Made by a program: the position numbers and the translations under genes. From Neobacillus ginsengisoli (GTDB taxonomy: Bacteria; Bacillota; Bacilli; Bacillales_B; DSM-18226): 64,000 nt of DNA. The first letter of the stretch is position 1. Each line of letters begins with the position of its first letter. Positions 53,328 to 61,808 of the stretch are shown here, one piece after another. The stretch spans positions 62,001 to 126,000 of the forward strand of contig NZ_JAUSTW010000009.1 of assembly GCF_030813055.1 (NCBI RefSeq), written 5' to 3'. Below the pieces are notes generated by a model. It was not told where the DNA came from, made no database searches, and saw only the letters and a list, made by a program, of their open reading frames with translations.

Positions 53328-53435
53328 TTTTACAGAAAATTCTGCATCTATTCTAAATTTTACAGGCTATACAAGGGCATTACATTATACAACCTGTAAA
53401 ATGCTGCAAGCATTTGATTATCCAGTATGTAAAAT
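53328..53435. promoter_or_regulatory. inverted array of TGTAAAAT motifs upstream of preT
   Basis: Two ATTTTACAG copies (53327-53335 and 53357-53365) on the plus strand and two TGTAAAAT copies in the opposite sense (53395-53402, 53428-53435) are arranged around a centre near 53381, with 30-33 bases within each pair. Candidate binding array for the pathway regulator. Confidence 0.4.
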
Positions 53436-53831
53436 TGATTTGTTTCCCTAACAAAGAAATAAAGTAGTAATCGTGGACTAAAAATTTTTTTTTACTAGTC
53501 GGAAGGTAAAAAGCCGGTACAACAAGAGCGGTGAGGAAAAGCTTTCTTGTACAATTATCTGAATCCTTTTTCAATTTATCACAATTATACAATTAAATTT
53601 GTAAAATTATATCGAATTGTTAATTTTTCTTACATACTTTTTAAAATCTTAATCAATATCTTTAATTATCAATGCTTCTGCATGAAGAATGCTGATATAT
53701 CAACATGTAAGAAATGAATCAGGATCAAAAATTTCTCGACGCATTTCGACAAATACTAAAAATAAAACAGCATACCTTGATCAGGTACACTGTTTGAAAA
53801 GAATTTCTGTAATAAAATAAGATTTAGAATA
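53436..53831. other. AT-rich non-coding stretch
   Basis: No convincing gene or RNA was seen. One further TGTAAAAT copy lies near 53600. The nearest genes are preT on one side and the HemD-like gene on the other. Confidence 0.45.
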
Positions 53832-54638
53832 CTATCTATTATAATACTTGGACAATTCAATAATCATAGCTCCCATTCTTTCATTTTCAGGAGCCAGTAC
53901 TCTTTCAACTCCGGCTTCAATTAGAGCTTCTGCCGTCACTTTGCCGACAGCTACTGCTAAAACTTTTTCCTTAAAAACTTGGACAATATCGGATATATTG
54001 CCTTGTTCCCCGGCAAAATCAAAAAGGGAACGAACTTGCGTAGCGGTAGTAAAACAGACAGCATCACATTCGTTCGAAAGAAGTTCTTCAGTTAATTTAC
54101 AAACCGTTTCAGTATCAGGAGCAATATGTTGATATGGGAGAATCTTTTGTACAGTTGCGCCTTGGTCCTCAAGGTATTTAGTCAATAATGGAGCTGACTC
54201 GCCATGAAGCTGAATCATTATTTTTTTTCCGCTAAAGTCAACATTTTCAAGGGAACGCATTAACCCTTTTGTAGTACCATCCTCATCTACTGCAACAGGA
54301 TTTATCGCTAATTTCCTAAGTGCCGCAAGGGATTTATAACCTCTTGATGCTACTTTAGCTTGACGAATCACTTCTAAAAACCGGTCTTCAATTCCCAATT
54401 TCGCAGCCACATTTACCAGTGTTTCAATCCCAACCCCGGTAGTAAAAATGACCCAATCTGCGCCCTCTTTAACAAATTTCACTAACTCAGGTTCAACTTC
54501 CTTATCGGCTAAAAATACCGTTCCTTGAAGGGAACGAACAAGCGGTACACCGCCTTGTTTTTCTATTATCGTGCTTATTTCTTCAATTTTTCGTGAACCG
54601 CCAATCACAATTCGTTTCCCTGCCAACCCTTTTTCCAT
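53832..54638 (-). CDS. uroporphyrinogen-III synthase (HemD) family protein
   Basis: 268 residues from ATG 54638 (AGAGAGG upstream); the longer frame lacks a site. Two alternating HemD lobes: ADWVIFTTGVGIETLVN early and ECDAVCFTTATQVRSLFDFA late, ending AVAVGKVTAEALIEAGVERV. The enzyme closes and rearranges hydroxymethylbilane to uroporphyrinogen III. No heme, cobalamin or nitrite genes adjoin it, so it is probably a paralogue of the one in the hem operon; the function could be specialised. Confidence 0.82.
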   Translation of the reverse strand: MEKGLAGKRIVIGGSRKIEEISTIIEKQGGVPLVRSLQGTVFLADKEVEPELVKFVKEGADWVIFTTGVGIETLVNVAAKLGIEDRFLEVIRQAKVASRGYKSLAALRKLAINPVAVDEDGTTKGLMRSLENVDFSGKKIMIQLHGESAPLLTKYLEDQGATVQKILPYQHIAPDTETVCKLTEELLSNECDAVCFTTATQVRSLFDFAGEQGNISDIVQVFKEKVLAVAVGKVTAEALIEAGVERVLAPENERMGAMIIELSKYYNR

Positions 54639-54886
54639 AGCAATACCTCTCTGACAATTATGTTTTTTTACTATCCTATTATCTAATCTTTGGAGATAAA
54701 AGATCATTAACAATTTCAAGCGACAAAATAAATATCGCAAAATTACATCTAGGTGAATATACATAAAATAGGAGTTAAATATGCAGCCTCCAGTTTAATC
54801 TTCATGGAATGAATTCACTTTCCTTGGACATACTGATTATGTCATCTTTTGTTAGGTTATGTAATTTATGACAAGGAGGAACAAAT

Positions 54887-55186
54887 ATGACATATGAGAA
54901 TCAATTTAGTAACTTTATAAATGAACTTTCAATTCAAACAAAAATGGAAAATGTCTGGAGTAATACGTGCGGAACATGGCAGAATTGTAATGAGACAAAC
55001 ATTCAATCATTTTTAGCACAATGCCTGGATTATAATATCGATCCACAATTTTGCATGAGCTGGGTTGAAAAGCATCAGGACCAAATTCCAAACTGGCCTG
55101 CCGTATCTGATTCATCTCTTGGATGGGTTAATCAACATACCTCAACAGGTTCGGCGATTTCAATTACAGAAGAAGAGCTGAGTTAA
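54887..55186 (+). CDS. small protein of unknown function
   Basis: 99 residues with ACAAGGAGGAAC upstream. Hydrophilic, Trp-rich (six or so Trp) with three Cys (CGTWQNC, then C in FLAQCLDYNID, FCMSW) and an acidic end ITEEELS. No membrane segment or signal peptide. Not recognised. The compact, Cys/Trp-rich nature and separate terminator mark it as a real gene. Confidence 0.62.
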   Translation: MTYENQFSNFINELSIQTKMENVWSNTCGTWQNCNETNIQSFLAQCLDYNIDPQFCMSWVEKHQDQIPNWPAVSDSSLGWVNQHTSTGSAISITEEELS

Positions 55187-55187
55187 T

Positions 55188-55215
55188 CTCGGAGAGCCAA
55201 TAGCTCTCCTTTTAA
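55188..55215 (+). terminator. terminator of the 99-residue gene
   Basis: GGAGAGC-CAATA-GCTCTCC with TTTT. Confidence 0.82.
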
Positions 55216-55233
55216 AATTTACAATAAGTACTT

Positions 55234-55998
55234 TTAGTGAATTAATCTAAAAAGCTGTTCTAACCCATCAAGGAGTCTTGGTGATGGCCGGCAATATAAT
55301 TCCTCTTCAAGGATGAGAATCCGGCTTTCAGTTGGCAGGTTTAGCCTTTGATAGCCTGGTCGCTTGGTAATGATGCTTTTTTGAACTTTTTCCTTCCTTA
55401 CTCCAACCCATGCAAGGCAAATAAAATCAGGCTTCCGATTCAACACATCTTCCCAATCTGTTTGAATACTCGCCAGTTCAATATCAGCAAAAACATTGAC
55501 TCCTCCGGCTGCTTCAGATATTTCCGTCAGCCAGTTTATTTTGCCAGGCGTGAAAATCGGCTTAGGCCACCATTCCCAGTAAAGCCTGGGCTTCCTGCCA
55601 CTATTTTCACTTTGTTGCTTTACTGCATTGAGCCGCAAACGAAATTCCTTTGACGCTTGCAATCCACGTTCCGCAACACCAAGAATTTCAGCTGTTTTGA
55701 TCAAATCCTGCTCAATATCGGGAAGTGATTGCGGATTTAAGACGATATGCGGAATGCCTCGTTCTACTAAGGCTGCGACATTTTTTTCCATCCCCGGAAC
55801 GCTTAATGAGGCCAGAACCATATCCGGTTTTAATTGCTCTACTAAATCCATATTGATCGATAAATCCGGACCTAACCTTGGCAGCCCGGAAATCGACGCC
55901 GGCCAATCCGAAAAATCATCAACCCCTACCAAAAGCCGGGTTAATCCTAAATATCCAATAATTTCGGTATTGCTAGGGCATAAAGAAATGACTCTCAC
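55234..55998 (-). CDS. cobalamin-binding / periplasmic-binding-like protein (BtuF fold), no signal peptide
   Basis: 254 residues of the helical-backbone metal/cobalamin binding fold: RVISLCPSNTEIIGYLGL at the very N-terminus, VGVDDFSDWP, SINMDLVEQLKPDMVLAS and the C-terminal EELYCRPSPRLLDGLEQLF. Extracellular BtuF/FepB proteins carry a signal peptide or lipobox; this one starts directly in the fold, so it is likely cytosolic. Such short cytosolic members exist in Bacillus; the ligand is not known. It begins 26 bases after the 197-residue gene on the same strand. Confidence 0.8.
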   Translation of the reverse strand: MRVISLCPSNTEIIGYLGLTRLLVGVDDFSDWPASISGLPRLGPDLSINMDLVEQLKPDMVLASLSVPGMEKNVAALVERGIPHIVLNPQSLPDIEQDLIKTAEILGVAERGLQASKEFRLRLNAVKQQSENSGRKPRLYWEWWPKPIFTPGKINWLTEISEAAGGVNVFADIELASIQTDWEDVLNRKPDFICLAWVGVRKEKVQKSIITKRPGYQRLNLPTESRILILEEELYCRPSPRLLDGLEQLFRLIH

Positions 55999-56024
55999 GA
56001 TCTCACCTATTTCAATTTGGATTT

Positions 56025-56618
56025 TTATACTTCCATCGCCTCAACAAGCTTAAACAAAAAACGATAAATTAGCTGAAATGCCTCATTTAATGACATTCCT
56101 TCGTTGAACCCGTCAACAAAATTCAGGTCAAAGTTCAAATTCCATAAACCATCCTCAGAGCTAAACATTAACTCGAAATTTCCGCTGTCTCCGGCTAAAA
56201 CAGATTTAAGCTGTTCCTTTACCGCTTCACCATATTTCTTCTGCAGTCTCAAGCCTAACATCACATCATATGTCCCGAAAACATCATCAACTTCTAATGA
56301 TACAGCCTCCACACCAATCAACTCAAACCAATTAGATTCTACGTAAATAAATTCATTCTGATGTTTTTTCAAATATGTAATAGGTTGATTTAAAAACGTA
56401 GCTGTTTCATTTGCAAGCAAATTTTCGGATTCCTTATCACAGCGCTCGATATATGCATCTGCAAAACGAAAGACGGGATCTTTTTCGGTTACAGCTTCTA
56501 TATTATTTGGGAATAACCCATGTTTTACTGCGAACTCTCTTTCTTCTTTAAAAATTTCAACCTTCTCCCCTTGTTGACAAGCTTCTGAAATAAATTGTTG
56601 CAATTGTTTATGTAACAT
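56025..56618 (-). CDS. conserved-looking cytosolic protein of unknown function
   Basis: 197 residues with AGGAGGAATTC-like site upstream of the ATG. Acidic, mixed alpha/beta (FELIGVEAVSLEVDDVFGTY; NFELMFSSEDGLWNLNFDLN), without membrane segments. I do not recognise the family. It is in an apparent two-gene operon with the BtuF-fold protein. Confidence 0.65.
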   Translation of the reverse strand: MLHKQLQQFISEACQQGEKVEIFKEEREFAVKHGLFPNNIEAVTEKDPVFRFADAYIERCDKESENLLANETATFLNQPITYLKKHQNEFIYVESNWFELIGVEAVSLEVDDVFGTYDVMLGLRLQKKYGEAVKEQLKSVLAGDSGNFELMFSSEDGLWNLNFDLNFVDGFNEGMSLNEAFQLIYRFLFKLVEAMEV

Positions 56619-56694
56619 AGCAGAATTCCTCCTTTATATCAGTTCATTTTCACTGTTTTTAATAAGAATATCAAGTTTTCTTAACAAAATAAAA

Positions 56695-56728
56695 CAGGAA
56701 CCATCCAAATAGCGGATGGTTCCTTGCA
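56695..56728 (-). terminator. terminator of the DHA2 efflux gene
   Basis: AAGGAACCATCC / GGATGGTTCCT around GCTATTT, then GTTTTATTTT. Confidence 0.85.
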
Positions 56729-56732
56729 CCTT

Positions 56733-58259
56733 CTAATTTTCTGCTAACTTTGGTGTAACCTTATTACCTGCTTGTTTTTCCATTGGATCTTCAGCTTGTT
56801 TAGCACGTTTAATGAAGAAAGCAAGGATTAAAGCAACACAAGAAATTCCAACCGCCACTATGAATGAATCATTAATCCCTTCTAACATTGCCTTCATGGC
56901 AACTTGCTGCTTCATTTGAGCAATTACCGCAGGTGTTGGTTGACCTGTTAAATGCTTCATGGCAGATGCTGCTAAATCAGTCGCATGTGTTTTCGTGCGG
57001 TTCGACATAATCGTTACCAACAACGCTGAGCCAATTGCACCTGAAACCTGCTGTAGCGTATTATTCATTGCTGTTCCATGCGGATAATAGCGGGCTGGCA
57101 ATTGATTTAATCCATTTGTCATAATAGGCATCATCACCATTGACATCCCAAACATCCGTGCAGAATATAAAATAATTAATTGTGTGTATGAGGTATCAAG
57201 TGTTAATTTACTGAAAAAATAAGTTGTAATCGTTGTAATTGTCAATCCAATAATCGCTAGTACACGGCCGCCAAACTTATCAAATAATTTACCCGTAATC
57301 GGGGACATGATTCCCATCAATAGAGAACCCGGCAACATCAATAATCCTGAATGGAGCGTTGAAATCCCGCGAATCGTTTGAACATAAATCGGTAATAACA
57401 GCATACCTGAAAATAAAGCCATAGATATAACAATTGAAATAGCTGATGATAAAGCAAACATCGGGTATTTATAGACCTTAAAATTAAGCATTGGCTTTTC
57501 AAGTTTAGATTGTCGAAGTATGAATAAAACCAATGAAATAGCCCCAACAACTATCGTAATGTATACTTGAGGGCTATCCCAGCCCTTGCTGCCTGCAGAA
57601 CTAAATCCATATAACATACCGCCAAAGGCTACGCTTGATAATAAGAGTGAAAATAAATCAAGACGAAGATCAACTTTATCCTTCTTATCTTTAAGCAAGA
57701 AGACCCCAATTAATAAAACAATAATAGCGATCGGTGTCACTAAATGGAATAACATTCTCCAATCGTAATGTTCAAGAAGCCAGCCGGATAATGTCGGTCC
57801 AATTGCAGGTGCAAAAATAAACACCAATCCGAAAAGTCCCATCACGCCTCCGCGTTTTTCAACAGGGAAGCCTGTTAACATTACATTCATTAAGAGCGGC
57901 ATCATGATTGCTGAACCTGATGCTTGGATCATCCTAGCCACTAATAATATAGAAAAGTGTGGTGCAAAACCTGCGAGAATCGTACCGACGGTAAATATAC
58001 TAATCGCAGTTAAAAATAAACGTCGGACAGAATATTTTTGAATCAAAAATGCTGTGGATGGAATCATGACTCCATTTACCAGCATATAACCAGTTGCCAG
58101 CCATTGAACAGTCGATGCTGAAATATTCAAGTCCTTCATAATCGTTGGCAGGGCAACATTCAAAAGTGTTTCATTTAACATGGAAATAAAAGCCCCAATA
58201 AGCAGGATAGCGATAATCCCGTACGGCGGGCGATTAGTCTTTGAAATGGAATGGTCCAT
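56733..58259 (-). CDS. DHA2-family (EmrB/QacA) multidrug efflux MFS transporter
   Basis: 508 residues from ATG 58259 (TAGGAGGAG upstream). Fourteen predicted membrane spans. Motifs: SMLNETLLNVALPTI (span 1), WLATGYMLVNGVMIP, motif A as IQKYSVRRLFL, motif C-like FAPAIGPTLSGWLLE. These antiporters expel lipophilic drugs with protons. The divergent TetR gene at 58449 and an intervening palindrome make a normal drug-sensing pair. Substrate unknown. Confidence 0.9.
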   Translation of the reverse strand: MDHSISKTNRPPYGIIAILLIGAFISMLNETLLNVALPTIMKDLNISASTVQWLATGYMLVNGVMIPSTAFLIQKYSVRRLFLTAISIFTVGTILAGFAPHFSILLVARMIQASGSAIMMPLLMNVMLTGFPVEKRGGVMGLFGLVFIFAPAIGPTLSGWLLEHYDWRMLFHLVTPIAIIVLLIGVFLLKDKKDKVDLRLDLFSLLLSSVAFGGMLYGFSSAGSKGWDSPQVYITIVVGAISLVLFILRQSKLEKPMLNFKVYKYPMFALSSAISIVISMALFSGMLLLPIYVQTIRGISTLHSGLLMLPGSLLMGIMSPITGKLFDKFGGRVLAIIGLTITTITTYFFSKLTLDTSYTQLIILYSARMFGMSMVMMPIMTNGLNQLPARYYPHGTAMNNTLQQVSGAIGSALLVTIMSNRTKTHATDLAASAMKHLTGQPTPAVIAQMKQQVAMKAMLEGINDSFIVAVGISCVALILAFFIKRAKQAEDPMEKQAGNKVTPKLAEN

Positions 58260-58353
58260 TGTATCTCCTCCTATAAACTCATAGTTCATTTTTTTATACT
58301 GATATTTCATACAGACAATATCATATACCGGCAGTTCACTTTTTGCAATCATA

Positions 58354-58369
58354 AAATAACCTGTTATTT
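58354..58369. promoter_or_regulatory. palindromic candidate operator AAATAAC-CT-GTTATTT
   Basis: A perfect 7+2+7 palindrome in the 189-base region between the divergent MFS and TetR genes, about 80-95 bases from either start. Confidence 0.5.
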
Positions 58370-58448
58370 ACTGGATTTGTATTAATAAAATAAATAGGGT
58401 ACTATATTTTTATACACGCAGTCTAATTTAAAAGTAAAGGTGAATGTG

Positions 58449-59351
58449 ATGAACGACCGGAAACAGCATGTTATAGGTATGGCCCATCAATTATTTATCG
58501 AAAAAGGTTTTCAAGCTACGTCCATCCAGGATATTTTGGAATATAGTGGAATTTCGAAAGGAACTTTTTATAATTATTTTTCTTCAAAAAACGAATTATT
58601 AAAAGCCATATTTAAAACAATTTTCAAGAAAATGGATAAGGAGCGGGATGAATTACTAATTGGAAAGGATAAATCAGATATCGAGATTTTTATCAAACAA
58701 ATGGAATTGCAAATGAAGTCGAACAAAAAAAATAACTTATTTACCCTTTTCGAAGAAGTATTGTTTTCGAATGATGAGGATCTGAAAGAATTCATTAAAC
58801 GCGGTCATTTGATGATGCTTCACTGGTTATATAACCGGTTTATCGACATTTTCGGGGAAAGTAAAAAACCCTATTTACTGGATTGTGCCATTATGTTTAT
58901 GGGAATTTTACATCAGAACCTTCATTTCAAATTAATGGCGAATGGTTCAGGTGCAAAAATTCACAAGGTAGTCCGTTATAGTGTTGATCGGATTGTAAAA
59001 ATCGTAGACGAGGTAGCGGAAAGCGGGGATCAATTGATAGAACAGGAGTTTTTAGAAACATGGCTGCCGGATTGCGAAAAAAACAACAAAGGGTTTCAAA
59101 AGAAATTATTTCACACCGTTCTATCGTTGAAAAAGACGCTAACCAATGACGAGGAACAAATAAAATATATTGAGCTGCTTGACTTTATTTCTGAAGAGCT
59201 GCAGAACTCAAGAACACCAAGGAAATTTCTAATTAACAGCGCTCTTTTTTCTTTAAAAGCCAATCAAGCAGACCTTTGGAAAAAAGAACTTCAATTATTG
59301 GAAGAGATAATTTCTTCCTATTTTAATCAATTAGAGGAAACAAGCGCCTAA
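58449..59351 (+). CDS. TetR/AcrR-family transcriptional regulator
   Basis: 300 residues from ATG 58449 (AAAGG 8 bases before; GTG 58440 is the alternative). N-terminal HTH (residues 5-50): FIEKGFQATSIQDILEYSGI, SKGTFYNYFSSKNELL. The C-terminal ligand domain is longer than average (about 230 residues), with a helical Lys/Glu-rich end. It is divergent from the DHA2 pump and probably represses it, releasing in the presence of a drug or other lipophilic ligand. Confidence 0.88.
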   Translation: MNDRKQHVIGMAHQLFIEKGFQATSIQDILEYSGISKGTFYNYFSSKNELLKAIFKTIFKKMDKERDELLIGKDKSDIEIFIKQMELQMKSNKKNNLFTLFEEVLFSNDEDLKEFIKRGHLMMLHWLYNRFIDIFGESKKPYLLDCAIMFMGILHQNLHFKLMANGSGAKIHKVVRYSVDRIVKIVDEVAESGDQLIEQEFLETWLPDCEKNNKGFQKKLFHTVLSLKKTLTNDEEQIKYIELLDFISEELQNSRTPRKFLINSALFSLKANQADLWKKELQLLEEIISSYFNQLEETSA

Positions 59352-59378
59352 TCCATTTATTACGGATTAGGATTTTAT
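59348..59378 (+). terminator. terminator of the TetR gene
   Basis: CCTAATCC-ATTTATTAC-GGATTAGG followed by ATTTTAT. Confidence 0.8.
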
Positions 59379-59437
59379 ATGCCCATCGAAAAAAGTGAGG
59401 AAATGAATCCGCACTTCAATTGGCTCAATGACAACTA

Positions 59438-59572
59438 TTAAATGCCCGTATCCATTGCCTGATGATCATTAACATTAACAGCTTTAAGGTCGAGGCTCTT
59501 AGTCAATCGATCTTTTTGTCCTGCCTTCAATGCCGCAGCATGTTTTTGAGTGATTGTCCCGGGATTGATCAT
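59438..59572 (-). other. short ORF (44 codons), possible gene relic
   Basis: From ATG at 59572 the frame reads INPGTITQKHAAALKAGQKD and stops at TAA 59438. An overlapping frame with GGAGG upstream (ATG near 59625) reads MIEESESTIMLIEIT before the same region, so a one-base shift could join them into a protein of about 60 residues. Not recognised. Could be a decayed gene. Confidence 0.22.
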
Positions 59573-59663
59573 TGGTTATTTCAATTAGCATGATAGTGGA
59601 TTCGCTTTCTTCTATCATCCTCCAATTAAGACTGTTAACGAATTTTCACAGTTCCTCCAACAT

Positions 59664-59699
59664 ATTAAATCACCGGGGAAAATCCCCCAAGTGATTTAA
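59664..59699 (-). terminator. weak terminator of the lrgAB/cidAB operon
   Basis: AAATCAC pairs with GTGATTT and inner GGGG with CCCC, one bulge; the following T run is short. Confidence 0.45.
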
Positions 59700-60376
59700 C
59701 GAATTAATACACTAATCAATGACATGAACAATGCAGATGTTATCATGGCGATGCTTCCCATTGCTCCCTCTAGTTCCCCCCACTCAAATGCCCGATTTGC
59801 TCCGATAGCTTGGGCAGAGGTTCCTAATGCGAGACCTTTTGCAATCCCGCTTTTGATCCGAATGAATTTAAAAAGAAATGGTCCGGTGAGAAGAGAAAAA
59901 ATAGCGGATATGAAAACAAACATGACTGTTAGAGATGGTATTCCTCCCATAGACTGTGAAATGCTCAAGGCAATAGGTGCGGTAACGGATTTAGGTATAA
60001 GAGTATACATCATTTCTTGATTCAAATGCAGCACCTTATTTAACAGCACCACTGCTGCGACTCCCGCTAACGTACCTGGAATTACTGCCCAAACAATGAG
60101 TAAGAAATATTTTTTAATTACTTTTATCTGTTTGTATAGGGGAACAGCTAATGAAACAGTTGCTGTTCCCAAAAGCAGCGAGAAAATTCCCGTTCCTGAG
60201 GAATATCGGGCAAAGTCTAAATGAAAGAGAAGAAGTAGACAGATAATGAAAACTGTAACAGAATACAAAGGATTTAGCCATGCCTTATTAAATCTCTGAA
60301 ACACCCTTAATCCAATTACATAACTCAAAAAAGTAATTACTGTACATAAAAGCACATTAGTTATTAATGTCTCCAT
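59696..60376 (-). CDS. LrgB/CidB family membrane protein
   Basis: 226 residues from ATG 60376 (AAGGAGGAAACA upstream); an earlier in-frame start lies inside the partner gene. Seven to eight membrane spans, with IPKSVTAPIALSISQSMGGI and GLALGTSAQAIGANRAFEWG typical of LrgB/CidB. The family works with CidA/LrgA in lysis control and, in Bacillus (PftAB-like), pyruvate transport. It overlaps the partner by 20 bases. Confidence 0.87.
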   Translation of the reverse strand: METLITNVLLCTVITFLSYVIGLRVFQRFNKAWLNPLYSVTVFIICLLLLFHLDFARYSSGTGIFSLLLGTATVSLAVPLYKQIKVIKKYFLLIVWAVIPGTLAGVAAVVLLNKVLHLNQEMMYTLIPKSVTAPIALSISQSMGGIPSLTVMFVFISAIFSLLTGPFLFKFIRIKSGIAKGLALGTSAQAIGANRAFEWGELEGAMGSIAMITSALFMSLISVLIR

Positions 60377-60737
60377 TTTGTTTCCTCCTTGTTCTTTTCG
60401 TTTCGAAATACTCTGCACTATAAGCTGTCACAAAAAGTACAAACAAACTGCTCGTTACCAAAATAATCGCTAGTTTTAATCCTTCAATCCGAAAAATTCC
60501 TGCATAATGCCAAACACCTACTGCAAAAGGGATAAAGAGAAGCGTAATATGTTTGATATGCAACTGAGCTACCTTTTCCACCCACTTTAATTTACATACC
60601 CCCGACACTAAGGCAATAAAAAGTAAAGCCATACCGACGATGCTCCCGGGGATAGGTAGTTTTAACCATGTCACGATTTGATTCCCAATAAGATAAACAA
60701 AGAGGATTGTGAGGAATTGAGCAATAATCCGAACCAA
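60357..60737 (-). CDS. CidA/LrgA family holin-like membrane protein
   Basis: 126 residues from TTG 60737 (GGAGGTGG upstream). Four membrane spans; LGxxIVxWLKLPIPGSIVGMALLF pattern (seen as NQIVTWLKLPIPGSIVGMAL) and HITLLFIPFAVGV. Small holin-like partner of the LrgB homologue. The pair may control autolysis or move pyruvate; a LytTR or LysR regulator is not present in the window. Confidence 0.85.
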   Translation of the reverse strand: MVRIIAQFLTILFVYLIGNQIVTWLKLPIPGSIVGMALLFIALVSGVCKLKWVEKVAQLHIKHITLLFIPFAVGVWHYAGIFRIEGLKLAIILVTSSLFVLFVTAYSAEYFETKRTRRKQNGDINN

Positions 60738-61008
60738 TCGGCTCCACCTCCGTTTTTTAAATTACCCTCGTTTACTCTCTAATACAAGAAAACAAATATA
60801 CATCGACATTCTTTAAAGTAAGTATGGCATAACAGTAAATGATTTTCTCTAAACTTGTAAGGATATCTAACTTGAATGTTCAAAGAATAATAAATCATCG
60901 TCAGATCATCATACTTGTTTAGACATCCCAGGGAGCACTGACAAGAAGTTAGTAATATAGTTTACACTTGTACACTTAGGAATCGAATTCGAATTATTGT
61001 TAGAAATA
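60738..61008. other. intergenic region without a recognised gene
   Basis: Promoter region for the cidA/lrgA gene on the minus strand; no RNA or reading frame was seen. Confidence 0.45.
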
Positions 61009-61042
61009 AAAAAATTCTCCTCCGCAGGATTGGCGGAGGAGA
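61009..61042 (-). terminator. terminator of the hotdog thioesterase
   Basis: CTCCTCCGC / GCGGAGGAG around CAATCCT, followed by AATTTTTTT on the minus strand. Confidence 0.85.
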
Positions 61043-61054
61043 TAGTAACCACAC

Positions 61055-61540
61055 TTATTCGTTTTTTAAAAAAGTACTGGGCATAACCACCGCAACAACC
61101 TCACCGCGGGCACAAAGCACATCATTGGCAAATACCTCAGTCTCCACTTTAAACTTTTTTGGATGAATTTCTGTCACGGTTCCGATTGCCTTTAATGCCA
61201 CACCGTGTGGGGTTGGTTTAACAAATTCCACTTTTAAGGAAGCGGTTACAAAACGAGGCGACTCGGCTCCGTCACCTACTTCATGGCCATTTTTTCGATG
61301 AAGCGCCAGAGAAGCGGACCCTGTACCGTGACAATCAATCAATGAAGCAATGATGCCACCGTAAACAAATCCCGGGAGTGCCATATGTTTTTGTTCAGGT
61401 GAAAAAATCGTTAGTGTCTGCTCACCGTGCCATCCGGTACGAAAATGATGTCCTTCTTCATTTAAACGGCCGCAGCCATAGCACCAGGCAAAATCGTCCG
61501 GATACTCATCTTGAATTGCTTTATGTACTATTTCTTCCAT
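61055..61540 (-). CDS. hotdog-fold thioesterase (PaaI/4HBT family)
   Basis: 161 residues. FAWCYGCGRLNEEGHHFR at the N-terminus (Cys pair), then the hotdog core FVYGGIIASLIDCHGTGSAS, where the acidic Asp and the GG turn mark the active site, and KVEFVKPTP. Close to 4HBT-type thioesterases acting on CoA thioesters; substrate unknown. A good ribosome binding site (GGAGGAGAGAC) precedes the ATG. Single gene. Confidence 0.83.
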   Translation of the reverse strand: MEEIVHKAIQDEYPDDFAWCYGCGRLNEEGHHFRTGWHGEQTLTIFSPEQKHMALPGFVYGGIIASLIDCHGTGSASLALHRKNGHEVGDGAESPRFVTASLKVEFVKPTPHGVALKAIGTVTEIHPKKFKVETEVFANDVLCARGEVVAVVMPSTFLKNE

Positions 61541-61641
61541 TGTCTCTCCTCCTTTTCTGAATAGTATAACATATTGGCTTAAAAGTTCTAATAATAAATG
61601 ATTATACTTAATTATAAGTAAAAATTAGGAGGAGATTTTAC

Positions 61642-61674
61642 TTGGATAAAACGGTTGAAAAACGTCTCACCTGA
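61642..61674 (+). pseudogene. 5' stub of a gene cut off after ten codons
   Basis: A good AGGAGGAG site precedes TTG, which opens the frame MDKTVEKRLT and then TGA, at the edge of a palindromic element (61676-61692). No downstream continuation was found. I infer a start region whose gene was cut by the insertion of, or deletion next to, the repeat. Confidence 0.3.
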
Positions 61675-61675
61675 T

Positions 61676-61735
61676 ACGGTGACAGGCACCGTATATGGAC
61701 ATTCCACCAAAATGTCCGCCTGTAGTGGACATTTA
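61676..61735. repeat. small palindromic intergenic element
   Basis: ACGGTG-ACAGG-CACCGT is followed by GGACATTCCACCAAAATGTCC and a later TGGACATTTAG. The two nested inverted repeats resemble small Bacillus intergenic repeats. The GTGACAGGCACC sequence is a common feature of such elements. Confidence 0.45.
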
Positions 61736-61744
61736 GTTTAAAAC

Positions 61745-61786
61745 CTAAAAAAGACCTTCCGTAATTTCAGGAAGGTCTTTTTTGTA
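61745..61786 (-). terminator. terminator of the phosphoesterase gene
   Basis: AAAAGACCTTCC / GGAAGGTCTTTT around TGAAATTAC with T runs on both sides. Confidence 0.88.
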
Positions 61787-61808
61787 TTCTTATTTATATT
61801 CTAAATCT

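Noticed and set aside
53380..53592. Minus-strand frame of 70 residues upstream of preT
   Set aside because: No ribosome binding site, poor codon pattern; the region is regulatory.
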